Source of the DNA: JAOEGB01 sp041262585
Lineage (GTDB): Bacteria; Actinomycetota; Actinomycetes; Streptosporangiales; Streptosporangiaceae
Assembly (NCBI RefSeq): GCF_041262585.1
Contig: NZ_JBGCBZ010000029.1
Coordinates: forward strand, 21,378 to 85,377
Reading direction: 5' to 3'
Length of the DNA stretch: 64,000 nucleotides
Below are positions 51,680-60,505 of this stretch, piece after piece; within the stretch, counting starts at the first letter, position 1; the number at the start of each line of letters is the position of its first letter. Under the pieces are notes generated by a model that did no database searches, was not told the DNA's origin, and saw only the letters and a program-made list of their open reading frames with translations. A program made the position numbers and the translations under genes.

Positions 51680-52642
51680 ATGGCGGTTCCGTACCCGGTT
51701 GAACCGATGCTCGCGGTGCCCGGAGAGCTGCCTCTCGACTGCGCCGAATACGCCCTTGAGGTGAAGTGGGACGGCATCCGGGCCATCGCGTACATAGAAG
51801 ATGGTGTCAGGGTCACCGGCCGCCGCGGCACCGATTTCACCTCCCGATATCCCGAGATCGTGAAAGCGGTCGCCCCGCTCGCAGGGCGCAGGGCCGTCAT
51901 CGACGGCGAGGTCGTGGCCTTCGACGCCGCCGGACGGCCCAGCTTCGAGCTGCTCCAGCGCCGGATGAACGTGCCGGATCCGAGGAGCGCCGGGCTCCTC
52001 GGCGTCGTCCCCGTCTCCTATCTGCCCTTCGACCTGCTGCATCTCGACGGGCACACGCTGTTCGACCTGCCGTACCGGGACCGGAGGGAGCTGCTCGACT
52101 CGCTCGGGCTGGACGCCCCGCCGTACCTCCCGTGCGATCCGGCCGTGCTGGAGGCCACCCGCGCGCAGGGTCTGGAGGGCGTGGTGGCCAAGCGGCTCGA
52201 CTCGCCGTACCGGCCGGGACGGCGCAGCGACTGGTGGGTGAAGGTCAAGAACCTGAACACCGCCGAGGTCGTCGTCGGCGGCTGGCGTCCCGGCAAGGGC
52301 CGCCGCGAGGGCGGCGTCGGCTCGCTCCTCGTCGGCATGTACGGCGGGCCGTCCCCCGCCGGGCACGGGTTCCGCTACGTCGGCCATGTGGGCACCGGGT
52401 TCACCGACGCCGTGCTGGATCATCTGTACCGGCTGCTTAAGCCCCTGGAGATCGGGCAGAGCGCATTCTCGACCAGCCTTCCCAGGGAAATAAGCAAGGA
52501 CGCACACTGGGTTCGGCCCGAGCTTGTGGGGGAGGTCGCCTTCACGATGTGGACGAACGAAGGCCGGCTCCGCCATCCGGTCTGGCGCGGCGTGCGGACC
52601 GACAAGGTCCCCGCCGAGGTGCGGCGAGAGGAGCTGGAATGA
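51680..52642 (+). CDS. ATP-dependent DNA ligase, LigD ligase-domain type
   Basis: 320-aa ligase. The nucleotidyl Lys is K29 in LEVKWDGIRA; other motifs are VIDGEVVAFD, FDLLHLDG, EGVVAKRLDSPY and WVKVKN, then an OB domain with RYVGHVGTGF. Corresponds to the ligase domain of multifunctional LigD but as a separate protein. Overlaps the polymerase gene by four bases. It seals ends held by Ku. Streptosporangiales and Streptomyces often split LigD this way. Confidence 0.9.
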   Translation: MAVPYPVEPMLAVPGELPLDCAEYALEVKWDGIRAIAYIEDGVRVTGRRGTDFTSRYPEIVKAVAPLAGRRAVIDGEVVAFDAAGRPSFELLQRRMNVPDPRSAGLLGVVPVSYLPFDLLHLDGHTLFDLPYRDRRELLDSLGLDAPPYLPCDPAVLEATRAQGLEGVVAKRLDSPYRPGRRSDWWVKVKNLNTAEVVVGGWRPGKGRREGGVGSLLVGMYGGPSPAGHGFRYVGHVGTGFTDAVLDHLYRLLKPLEIGQSAFSTSLPREISKDAHWVRPELVGEVAFTMWTNEGRLRHPVWRGVRTDKVPAEVRREELE

Positions 52643-53520
52643 CGCAGAAGGTGCTGGTGAGGGTCGACGGCAGGGAGCTGTCCCTGAGCAACCTGGACAA
52701 GGTGCTCTACCCCGACGCGGCGTTCACCAAGGCCGAGGTCATCGACTACTACTCCCGGATCGCCCCGGTCCTGCTCCCTCATCTGAAGGGCCGCCCACTG
52801 ACCGTGAAGCGCTTCCCCAACGGCGTCAACGGCGGCTTCTTCTTCGAGAAGAACGCGCCCGCGCACACGCCCGGCTGGATCCCCACGGTCAACCTGCCCG
52901 CCCCGGGCAGCACGAAGAACCGGGAGACGATCGACTTCCCGATCGTGAACGACCTGCCGTCGCTGGTCTACTACGCCAACCTCGCCGCGCTGGAGCTGCA
53001 CCTTCCCATGTGGCGGGTGACGGAGGACGGCGAGCCGCTGGCGCCCGACACGCTCGTCTTCGACCTCGACCCCGGGGCGCCCGCCACGATCGTCGACTGC
53101 TGCCGGGTCGCCGTGCTCCTGCGGGACGCGCTCAAGGAGGACGGACACGAGAGCTTCCCCAAGACCAGCGGCAACAAGGGCATGCAGCTCTACGTCCCGT
53201 GGGACCAGGGGCCCGGCACGTCCGACTACGCCAAGGCGCTCGCACAGCGGCTCGAGGCCGGGAACCCCCACGTGACCAGCGTGATGGCGAAGCGGGCCCG
53301 GCCCGGCAAGGTCTTCATCGACTGGAGCCAGAACAACCCCTACAAGACCACGGTCGCGCCCTACTCGCTGCGCGCCAACCGGATCCCCACCGCGTCCACC
53401 CCTCTCCTCTGGGACGAGGTCGAGGACTGCCGCAGCCCCGACGAGCTGGTCTTCACCGCCCCGGACGTGCTGGCCCGGGTGGAGGAACACGGCGACCTCT
53501 TCATGCCCGCCCGCGCTTAG
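52639..53520 (+). CDS. LigD-type primase-polymerase
   Basis: 293-aa polymerase of the LigD-Pol (archaeo-eukaryotic primase) family. Metal-binding motif VFDLDPG, plus VNGGFFFEKNAP, FPKTSGNKGMQLYVPW and VFIDWSQNNPYKTTVAPYS. It adds ribo- or deoxynucleotides at breaks. ATG 52639 overlaps the ligase stop (ATGA). With Ku and the ligase it makes a NHEJ set; no LigD 3'-phosphoesterase domain is visible here. Confidence 0.9.
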   Translation: MTQKVLVRVDGRELSLSNLDKVLYPDAAFTKAEVIDYYSRIAPVLLPHLKGRPLTVKRFPNGVNGGFFFEKNAPAHTPGWIPTVNLPAPGSTKNRETIDFPIVNDLPSLVYYANLAALELHLPMWRVTEDGEPLAPDTLVFDLDPGAPATIVDCCRVAVLLRDALKEDGHESFPKTSGNKGMQLYVPWDQGPGTSDYAKALAQRLEAGNPHVTSVMAKRARPGKVFIDWSQNNPYKTTVAPYSLRANRIPTASTPLLWDEVEDCRSPDELVFTAPDVLARVEEHGDLFMPARA

Positions 53521-53625
53521 ACGTGTTCGCCCCGCCGCGCTTGGACGTGGCAGGCCGAACCGTGACGTGGACCTGCCGTAGTGTGGGACCTGTCGCAGCA
53601 GACCCCCGGACGGGAGGACGTGCAC

Positions 53626-53829
53626 ATGTCCGAGATGGAACCCCTCGACGACGTGGTCGAGGAGCTGTCGATCGAGGCGCCGGAGGCTGACGCGGTCGAG
53701 CAGCACCAACTCGTGAAGGTCGCGGAGGACAGCCGCTGGCCGGAGCAGGTCCCGTTCGAGGCCGACCCCGCCGACGCCGCCGACCAGGAGCGCACGGTGG
53801 ACCTCGGCGATGACGAAGACTATCGCTGA
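53626..53829 (+). CDS. Small acidic protein, hypothetical
   Basis: 67 aa, very acidic (MSEMEPLDDVVEELSIEAPE...DLGDDEDYR), about a third Asp/Glu. GGGAGGA lies before ATG 53626. A GTG 45 bases upstream could extend it. No domain recognised. It follows the NHEJ genes and precedes the TetR gene on the same strand. Confidence 0.6.
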   Translation: MSEMEPLDDVVEELSIEAPEADAVEQHQLVKVAEDSRWPEQVPFEADPADAADQERTVDLGDDEDYR

Positions 53830-53902
53830 CCTGGTTACCGCCGCGTAGGATGAGCCACGGGGCGGCGAGCCCCCTGATATCCCTCCCCACAAGGAGACTG
53901 CC

Positions 53903-54523
53903 GTGACCGCTACCCCGGACGCCAAGCCCCGGGGCACCCGGCTGCCCCGGATGGCCCGCCGCCGCCAGCTCCTGAGCGCGGCTCAGGAAGTGTTCGTGGA
54001 GAACGGTTACCACGCGGCGGCGATGGACGAGATCGCCGAGCGGGCCGGAGTGAGCAAGCCGGTCCTCTACCAGCACTTCCCCGGGAAGCTTGAGCTCTAT
54101 CTCGCCCTGCTCGACCTGCACGTCGAGGACATGGTTACCCGCTGCCGCGAGGCGCTGGCCTCCACGACCGACAACAAGCAGCGGGTCCAGGCGGCCATCG
54201 GCGCCTTCTTCGACTTCGTGTCCAGCCAGGGCGAGGCGTTCCGGCTGGTCTTCGAGTCGGACCTGCGCAACGTCGCGCCCGTGCGCCAGCGGGTGGAGCG
54301 CTCCCTCCAGGAGAGCGCCGAGGCGATCAGCCAGGTGATCCAGGAGGACACCGGCTGCTCCAGCGACGAGGCCCACCTGCTCGGCGTCGGCCTGGTCGGC
54401 ATGGCGGAGGTGAGCGCACGCTACTGGCTCACCAGCCACGGCTCCATCCCCAAGGAGGCGGCCACGCAGCTCATGGCCCGGCTCGCCTGGCGCGGCATCA
54501 GCGGCTTCCCCCGGACCGGCTGA
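53903..54523 (+). CDS. TetR-family transcriptional regulator
   Basis: 206 aa. The N-terminal helix-turn-helix is MARRRQLLSAAQEVFVENGYHAAAMDEIAERAGVSKPVLYQHF (start to about residue 60, key elements GY, IA..AGVSKP.LY.HF), followed by an all-helical ligand-binding domain. Ligand unknown. GTG 53903 follows AAGGAG. Matches Rv3208, which also sits next to the DUF3107 gene. Confidence 0.9.
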   Translation: MTATPDAKPRGTRLPRMARRRQLLSAAQEVFVENGYHAAAMDEIAERAGVSKPVLYQHFPGKLELYLALLDLHVEDMVTRCREALASTTDNKQRVQAAIGAFFDFVSSQGEAFRLVFESDLRNVAPVRQRVERSLQESAEAISQVIQEDTGCSSDEAHLLGVGLVGMAEVSARYWLTSHGSIPKEAATQLMARLAWRGISGFPRTG

Positions 54524-54618
54524 CGGGCGAATTGTGTTCGCTTGACGCGATCACAGGGCTCACCGCGCCCCTGGGCGACGACGATGGGTATGAACAGCCC
54601 TCTCGAAAGGGGAGCCCG

Positions 54619-54849
54619 ATGGAAATCAAGATCGGCGTGCAGTCGGTGCACCGCGAGATCATCGTGGAGACCGACTTGTCGGCCGAGCAGATCGAGGAGG
54701 AGCTCCGCAAGGCGCTCGCCACCGACAAAGGCGTCTTCTCACTGACCGACACCAAGGGTCGGCGCGTCCTCGTCCCCGTGGCCTCGCTCGGTTTCGTCGA
54801 GATCGGCGAGGACGAGCAGCGCGCCGTCGGCTTCGGCGGAACTCTGTAG
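54619..54849 (+). CDS. DUF3107 family small protein
   Basis: 76 aa, MEIKIGVQSVHREIIVETDL, the standard beginning of DUF3107 (Rv3208A/TB9.4) proteins, continuing VFSLTDTKGRRVLVPVASLGFVEIG. Function unknown; highly conserved in actinobacteria. AAAGGGGAG precedes the ATG. Confidence 0.9.
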   Translation: MEIKIGVQSVHREIIVETDLSAEQIEEELRKALATDKGVFSLTDTKGRRVLVPVASLGFVEIGEDEQRAVGFGGTL

Positions 54850-54932
54850 CCACCCGCCTTCGGCGTGGGCCGCCGTGCGGTCACCCATATCCGCATCCGC
54901 GGGGGCGACGGCCGTGGCCCGCGCCGTGGGTG

Positions 54933-55115
54933 TCACCCCGCGTCCGGCTGACTGTCGGACAGTCCGCGCTGCCCCTTCGCAGTACGGCGCGCGAAGTCCA
55001 GCGATTCGGCCCACATCTCGTCAAGGAACTGCCGTAGCGGCGCGAGGCCCTCATGCCTCGCACGGTACAACCGTTTGGCGCCCTCACGCCGCTCGATCAG
55101 CAGACCGGCTTCGGC
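54933..55115 (-). pseudogene. C-terminal fragment of an ArsR-type regulator
   Basis: Beginning directly after the TGA of the ferritin-like gene, the minus strand reads AEAGLLIERREGAKRLYRAR and continues HEGLAPLRQFLDEMWAESLD to a stop at 54933 (60 aa). This matches the wing and last helix of ArsR/SmtB-type activation-domain regulators. The DNA-recognition helix and a start codon are missing, so it is a truncated remnant, fused end to end with the neighbour's stop. Confidence 0.65.
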
Positions 55116-55775
55116 TCACACGCCGGGCGTCAGCCCGAGAGCCGCCATCCGCTTGCCGTGCTCCTCGGTCAGCCTGGCGAAGAGGCGGCCGACCTCCGCG
55201 AGATCCTCGCCCTCCTCCCCCACGAGCAGGCCGGCCAGCTCCGGGCGGGCCGCGGCGAGCCGCTGACCCTGGCTCAGCGCCTCTCCCACCGTCCGGCGTG
55301 CCCACAGCGCCAGCCGTCCGCTCAGCCGGGGGTCGGCCTCGATCGCGGCCCGGACCCTTTCCACGGCGAACTCCGAGCGGCCGGTGTCGGCCAGCACCTC
55401 GTCCACCAGCTCCCTCGTGGACGGGTCGGCCCGCCGGGCGGCCTCGCGGTAGAAGTCCCCCGCGATCCCGGTGCCCACATATGCCTTCACGAGGGCCTCG
55501 TGCCAGTCCCTGGGCTTCGTCTGGGCGTGCCAGGCGTCGATGGCGTCCACGAAGGGGGCCATCGCCTCCTCAGCGTCGACGCCGAGCGACTCCAGCCGAT
55601 CACGCAGCACGCGGAAGTGTCCGTACTCGGTGGCGGCGACGTCGCCCAGCGCCGCCCGGTCGTTCAGGGTCGGAGCCAGCAGCGCGGCGTCCTCGGCCAG
55701 CCGGAGGAACGCGGTCAGCTCGGCGTACGCCAGCACGCCCAGGAGGTCCACGATGCCGGGAGAGCTATCAGTCAT
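55116..55775 (-). CDS. Ferritin-like fold protein (MiaE-like)
   Basis: 219-aa helical protein with the Rv3210c-type sequence. Possible di-iron ligands are in LAYAELTAFLRLAEDA, ATEYGHFRVL (ExxH) and later helices (ELVDEVLAD). Relatives resemble tRNA hydroxylase MiaE, but the activity here is unproven. The start ATG 55775 is MTDSSPGIVDLLGVL. It is divergent from the DEAD helicase. Confidence 0.8.
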   Translation of the reverse strand: MTDSSPGIVDLLGVLAYAELTAFLRLAEDAALLAPTLNDRAALGDVAATEYGHFRVLRDRLESLGVDAEEAMAPFVDAIDAWHAQTKPRDWHEALVKAYVGTGIAGDFYREAARRADPSTRELVDEVLADTGRSEFAVERVRAAIEADPRLSGRLALWARRTVGEALSQGQRLAAARPELAGLLVGEEGEDLAEVGRLFARLTEEHGKRMAALGLTPGV

Positions 55776-56085
55776 GAGTGCAGCGTAAGGGCAGCGTAAG
55801 CGTCCGGGGTCGCGCCTCCGGAGCGGCGGGCTCGGGGCCGCCGGCATCCGGCAGGAGGCGGGACTTTTAGCGGGAAGGAGCAGAAATCGGTTCCGGGTTG
55901 TGGTATCGAGTAGACTGCTCTGTGAAAGTGCGACCGCACTATGTTGATCCGGGGTATTGGTTCCCGGAGCCCCCAGTAATTGGATGCCCGCGGTCGCTGA
56001 TCACGACGAAGGCGCGACATCCGCGAGGGCCCGACCGGGGGAGATCTGCCGGCCAGGATGACCCGGAAGGCCGCCTTCGCACCGA
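55776..56085. other. Divergent intergenic region upstream of the DEAD helicase
   Basis: 310 bases between divergent genes. No protein supported. GTGCGACCGCAC-type short inverted repeat near 55928 and an AT-richer stretch (GGTTGTGGTATCGAGTAGAC) that may hold the helicase promoter. Cold-regulated long leaders are common before DEAD helicases, but nothing specific is visible. Confidence 0.4.
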
Positions 56086-58329
56086 TTGAGGCAGGCCACG
56101 CTGACAACGACCTTCCGAGACCTGGGAGTCATCCCGGAGATCTCCGACGCCCTCGAGACCGAGGGCATCATTTCACCGTTCCCGATTCAGGAGATGGCGC
56201 TCCCCCTGGCCCTCGCCGGCCAGGACGTCATCGGCCAGGCGCGGACCGGCACGGGCAAGACGTACGCCTTCGGCGTCGCCATGCTCCAACTCGTGGGCAA
56301 GCCGAGGAAGAACCGCAAGAAGCCCCGCGGCCTCGTCCTCGTGCCCACCCGTGAGCTCGCTCTGCAGGTGACCGAGGACCTCGTCCTCGCGGCCGGCAAG
56401 CTGGGCTCGCGCATCCTCACCGTCTACGGCGGCCGCGCGTACGAACCCCAGATCGAGGCGCTCAAGAACGGCGTCGACGTCATCGTCGGCACCCCCGGGC
56501 GCCTGCTCGACCTGGTGAAGCAGAAGCACCTCGACCTGAGCCAGGTCGGCATGCTCGTCCTGGACGAGGCCGACCGCATGCTCGACCTGGGCTTCCTGCC
56601 GGACATCGAGCGCATCATCAAGCTGGTGCCGGAGAAGCGGCAGACGATGCTGTTCTCGGCCACCATGCCCGGAGAGATCGTCGCCCTCTCCCGCCGCTAC
56701 CTCACCCGGCCCACCAACGTCCGCGCCGAGAACAACGACGCCGAGGCCGAGGCGATGCCGCTGACGACGCAGTTCGTCTACCGGACGCATCGCATGGACA
56801 AGATCGAGATTCTCGCGCGGCTGCTCCAGAGCAGCGGCAGCGGGCTGACGATGGTGTTCTGCGAGACCAAGCGCGCCTGCGACATGGTCTCCGAGCAACT
56901 GCGCGAGAAGGGCTTCGCCGCGGCGGCCGTGCACGGCGACCTCGGGCAAGGCCAGCGCGAGCAGGCGTTGCGCGCGTTCCGCAACGGCAAGATCAACGTC
57001 CTGGTGGCCACCGACGTGGCCGCCCGCGGCATCGACATCGACGACGTCACCCACGTGGTCAACTACGACTGCCCGCAGGACGAGAAGACCTACGTCCACC
57101 GGATCGGCCGCACGGGCCGGGCCGGGCGGACCGGCGTCGCGGTGACCTTCGTCGAGTGGACCGAGCTCACCCGCTGGAAGGTCATCAACAACGCGCTCGG
57201 GCTCGACTTCGCCGACCCGGTGGAGACCTACTCCAGCTCGCCGCACGTCTACACCGACCTCAGCATCCCCGAGGGCACCAAGGGCGTGCTGCCGCGTGCC
57301 AACCGGTCGCGGGCCGGCCTCGACGCCGAGGAGATCGAGGACCTCGGCGAGACCGGGCGCGTCCGCTCCCGCAAGTCCGACCGCGCCGAGCGGGGAAGCC
57401 GCGGAGACCGGGAGGAGCGCCGCGAGCGTCCCGCCCGCACCCGCGAGCGCCGCCGCACCCGTGGCGGCCGCGCGCAGGAAGCGGTCACGTCCGACGCTCC
57501 GGCCGGATCCGGTACGGCTGAGGCCTCCACGGTCAGTACGGCTACCGCCTCCACGTTGGGGGACATCTTGGACGAGACGCCGACCACGGCAGAGAACACG
57601 ACCGGCCGCCGCAGCCGGAGGGGGGCCAACTCGGCCGCCCTCAGCGGCGCGCTGGCCGACATCACCCCCGCCCAGCCGCAGGACGACGGCGCGGCCCCCG
57701 CGCTGCCCGAAGCGCAGCCGGTCGCCGAGCCGATCACTGGGCCGATCACCGGGCCGATCACCGGGCCGATCACTGAGCCCGTCGTCGAGCCCGTCGTCGA
57801 GAAGAAGCCGGCCCGCCGCAGGACCCGCGCGGTGGCCGCCCCGGCTCCCGAGACCTCCCCGGAGGCGACGGAGCAGCAGGCCGCTCAGCCCGCCGGACCG
57901 GCCGAGCCGCCGCGTCTCGGCCAGGACGAGCAGGTGGCCGCCGAAAGGCCCGCCCGCCGCAGGACCCGCGTCGCGGCGGTGGACGCGCCGGAGATCGGCA
58001 CTCCGCGGGCGGACGCCCCGCAGGCCGGCGCCGCGCGCCAAGGACGGGCGCGGCTCGACGACGCACCGGTCGAGACCCCGATGAAGGCGCCCGTGCGGGT
58101 GCCGGTGGAGGTGCCCGTGCAGGCGGTGGAGGCGATTGAGGCATTGGTGGAGACGCCGCAGCCCCGGCCGGAGCCCGAGCGGATCATCCCGGCCAGCCCG
58201 TTTGTGGTGGTCTTCCAGTCGCCCGACCTCGCGACCGAGGACGACGATCCGGCCCCGTCGGCCGCGACCGAGCGTGCCCAGCAGCGGCGCCGCCCCGCGC
58301 CGCGGCCCCGGCCCCGCCGTACGGGCTGA
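56086..58329 (+). CDS. rhlE: DEAD-box RNA helicase with long basic tail
   Basis: 747 aa. The helicase core (about 1-390) has PFPIQ, GQARTGTGKTYAF, PTRELALQV, VGTPGRLLD, VLDEADRMLD, FSATMP, DVAARGIDIDDV and HRIGRTGRAGRTG. The remaining ~350 residues are disordered, with Arg-rich RRERPARTRERRRTRGG, a 15-base DNA repeat encoding GPITGPITGPIT and two copies of KPARRRTR/RPARRRTR. It should unwind RNA in ribosome assembly or mRNA decay. I used TTG 56086; CTG 56101 (LTTTFRDLG) is also possible. Corresponds to Rv3211. Confidence 0.9.
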   Translation: MRQATLTTTFRDLGVIPEISDALETEGIISPFPIQEMALPLALAGQDVIGQARTGTGKTYAFGVAMLQLVGKPRKNRKKPRGLVLVPTRELALQVTEDLVLAAGKLGSRILTVYGGRAYEPQIEALKNGVDVIVGTPGRLLDLVKQKHLDLSQVGMLVLDEADRMLDLGFLPDIERIIKLVPEKRQTMLFSATMPGEIVALSRRYLTRPTNVRAENNDAEAEAMPLTTQFVYRTHRMDKIEILARLLQSSGSGLTMVFCETKRACDMVSEQLREKGFAAAAVHGDLGQGQREQALRAFRNGKINVLVATDVAARGIDIDDVTHVVNYDCPQDEKTYVHRIGRTGRAGRTGVAVTFVEWTELTRWKVINNALGLDFADPVETYSSSPHVYTDLSIPEGTKGVLPRANRSRAGLDAEEIEDLGETGRVRSRKSDRAERGSRGDREERRERPARTRERRRTRGGRAQEAVTSDAPAGSGTAEASTVSTATASTLGDILDETPTTAENTTGRRSRRGANSAALSGALADITPAQPQDDGAAPALPEAQPVAEPITGPITGPITGPITEPVVEPVVEKKPARRRTRAVAAPAPETSPEATEQQAAQPAGPAEPPRLGQDEQVAAERPARRRTRVAAVDAPEIGTPRADAPQAGAARQGRARLDDAPVETPMKAPVRVPVEVPVQAVEAIEALVETPQPRPEPERIIPASPFVVVFQSPDLATEDDDPAPSAATERAQQRRRPAPRPRPRRTG

Positions 58330-58656
58330 TCCTCGGCGCGCGCGATCGACGGCGAGCACGATGGACCGCGAGCACGGGACCGCGAACACGCCGGGTGGCC
58401 TCATGGCGCCCGGCGTCCCGCCTGCCAGGGGACCGCTTTACCTCGAGTGGGTATGGACCTTGGCAGGAGGCACGCGCGATGAGCATTCGCAACCCGCGTA
58501 GCGTTTTTGGCGGTGTCGCCAGGATCTCGACTCGGTATCGTGATGCCACGTGAGCGAGCCAGCCGACAGGCACAGCAGATGGTCCGGGGCGTGGACGCCG
58601 ACGGGACCACGCGTCCCATCGGTCCCAGCAGTCCCGGTAGGGGCGGAGGAGGCCTC

Positions 58657-59538
58657 GTGAGTACGCCGCGATTCCTGACCCTGCCCCCCGGGGTCACCGT
58701 CCTGCAGATCGAGACGCCAGTGGGCTCGTTCGCGGCCCTGGAGGCGCTGCCCGTGAGCGGAGTGGCGGAGCGCTGGCCCGCCCTCCTCGTTCCGGGATTC
58801 ACCGGGAGCAAGGAGGACTTCCTCTCGGTCATGCAGACCCTCGCACAGGCCGGCCGCCGTGTCATCGCGGTCGACATGCGGGGGCAGTACGAGACCCCCG
58901 GCCCCGACGACCCCAAGGCGTACACCTGCGCGGCACTGGGCGCGGACGTGGACGCGATCGCGACCGTCGTCGGCGACGGCGAGCCCGTCCACCTGCTCGG
59001 ACACTCGTTCGGCGGCCTCGTCACCCGTGAGACGGTGCTGAACGGCATGGCCAAGCTGGCGTCGTTCACGCTGATGAGCTCGGGTCCGGAGGGCATCACC
59101 GGGCCCCGCGAGCGGGCGGGCCGCGTCTTGCTCGCGGAGCTGCCGGAGCACGGCGTCGACTACATGTGGGCGAACCGGATGGAGCCCGAGGCGCTCCGGG
59201 CGGGCGTCCCCGACGACATCGTGGCGTTCCTCCGCAAGCGGCTGCTCGCCAACTCCCCCACCGGCCTGCTCTCCATGGCGGACGAGGTCCTGAACGCCAC
59301 CGACCGCGTCCCCGACCTCGTGCAGTGCGGCCTGGACATCCTCGTCCTGTACGGCGAGCACGACGACGGCTGGCCGCCCGTCGTCCAGGCCGAGATGGCC
59401 CGCCGGCTTGAGGCCGAGTGCGTGGTGGTGCCCGGCTCGGCCCACTCACCCGCCGTCGAGGCTCCGGAGACCACCGCGGCCGCCCTCACCCGGTTCTGGA
59501 ACGCCGCCGAGAGCCGGCTGCTGCAGCAGCACGGCTGA
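58657..59538 (+). CDS. Alpha/beta-fold hydrolase
   Basis: 293 aa. ALLVPGFTGSKEDF is the oxyanion region, LLGHSFGGLVTRE the nucleophile elbow, LYGEHDDGWPP the acid and VPGSAHSPAVEAP the His. Substrate unknown. GTG 58657 has GGAGGAGG upstream; in-frame starts at 58507 and 58543 would add unconserved sequence. The 327 bases between the helicase and this start show no other gene. Confidence 0.83.
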   Translation: MSTPRFLTLPPGVTVLQIETPVGSFAALEALPVSGVAERWPALLVPGFTGSKEDFLSVMQTLAQAGRRVIAVDMRGQYETPGPDDPKAYTCAALGADVDAIATVVGDGEPVHLLGHSFGGLVTRETVLNGMAKLASFTLMSSGPEGITGPRERAGRVLLAELPEHGVDYMWANRMEPEALRAGVPDDIVAFLRKRLLANSPTGLLSMADEVLNATDRVPDLVQCGLDILVLYGEHDDGWPPVVQAEMARRLEAECVVVPGSAHSPAVEAPETTAAALTRFWNAAESRLLQQHG

Positions 59539-59593
59539 GCCTCACCACAGCCCTTGGACGGGCCGTCGGCCGGCGTGACATCATTTACCCACG

Positions 59594-60505
59594 ATGGCTT
59601 CGCCACAGGGCCTGACGGCCCAGCCTCCACACTCGGCCACCTGGCTGGTGCACGTCGACCGGTCCATGTGGGTGGGCGGCGTGCGCGGCCTGATGCTCCA
59701 GGCGCTCCATCCGCTGGCGATGCGCGGCGTCTGGCAGAACTCGAACTTCCAGGAAGATCCCTTCGGGCGGCTGCGCCGCACCGCCGACTTCGTGGGCCGG
59801 GTGACGTACGGCAGCCCAGAGGAGGCCGAGGAGATCGGCAGGCGTGTGCGGGGGATCCACCGCTCCCTGCGGATCCATGATCCCGACACGGGCGAGAACC
59901 ACCGCGTGGACGACCCGGAGCTGTTGCTCTGGGTCCACTGCGCCGAGGTCGCGTCCTACCTGGAGACCGCGCGCCGGGCCGGGGTGCGGATCACCGACCG
60001 CCTCGCCGACCAGTACCTCTGGGAGCAGCGTCGCAGCGCCACCTATGTGGGCCTCCATCTGGAGGACGTGCCGGGCTCGGTCAGCGAGATGGAGAACTAC
60101 TTCGAGGAGATGCGGCCCAAGCTCAGGGTCATCCCGGAGTCGGCGGCCACGGTCCGGTTCCTGCTGTGGCCGCGCGTCCCGCACGACCTGCGTATCCTCA
60201 CCCCGGCCAAGCCGGCGTACTTCCCGTTCGGCGCGCTGTGCTACTACACGCTTCCCGGCTGGGCCCGCGAGATGTACGGCGTGCTGCCCGAGGTGCCGCA
60301 GACCACGGTGACGGCGGCGCTGAGGGCGTTCCGGCTGGCCATGAACTCCGTGCCGGAATCCGTGCACAGCCGCGTCTTCCAACCGGCGACGAGGGCGATG
60401 CTCCAGGCGACGCGCGAGCGCCTGGCCGCCGCCGGTTACGACCTCAGCAAAGGGCTCAGAGGGCTGGTCGATCCGCGCCGCCGACCGGGACGGATCGCCG
60501 TCTAG
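59594..60505 (+). CDS. MpaB-like oxygenase family protein (DUF2236)
   Basis: 303 aa. RSMWVGGVRGLMLQALHPLAM is the N-terminal signature with the probable heme-ligand His; WVHCAEVASYLE and YTLPGWAREMYGVLP follow. The family contains latex-clearing protein and mpaB-type oxygenases, b-type heme proteins that cleave C=C bonds. Substrate unknown. The 3' end overlaps the convergent pqqE gene by 50 bases. Confidence 0.8.
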   Translation: MASPQGLTAQPPHSATWLVHVDRSMWVGGVRGLMLQALHPLAMRGVWQNSNFQEDPFGRLRRTADFVGRVTYGSPEEAEEIGRRVRGIHRSLRIHDPDTGENHRVDDPELLLWVHCAEVASYLETARRAGVRITDRLADQYLWEQRRSATYVGLHLEDVPGSVSEMENYFEEMRPKLRVIPESAATVRFLLWPRVPHDLRILTPAKPAYFPFGALCYYTLPGWAREMYGVLPEVPQTTVTAALRAFRLAMNSVPESVHSRVFQPATRAMLQATRERLAAAGYDLSKGLRGLVDPRRRPGRIAV

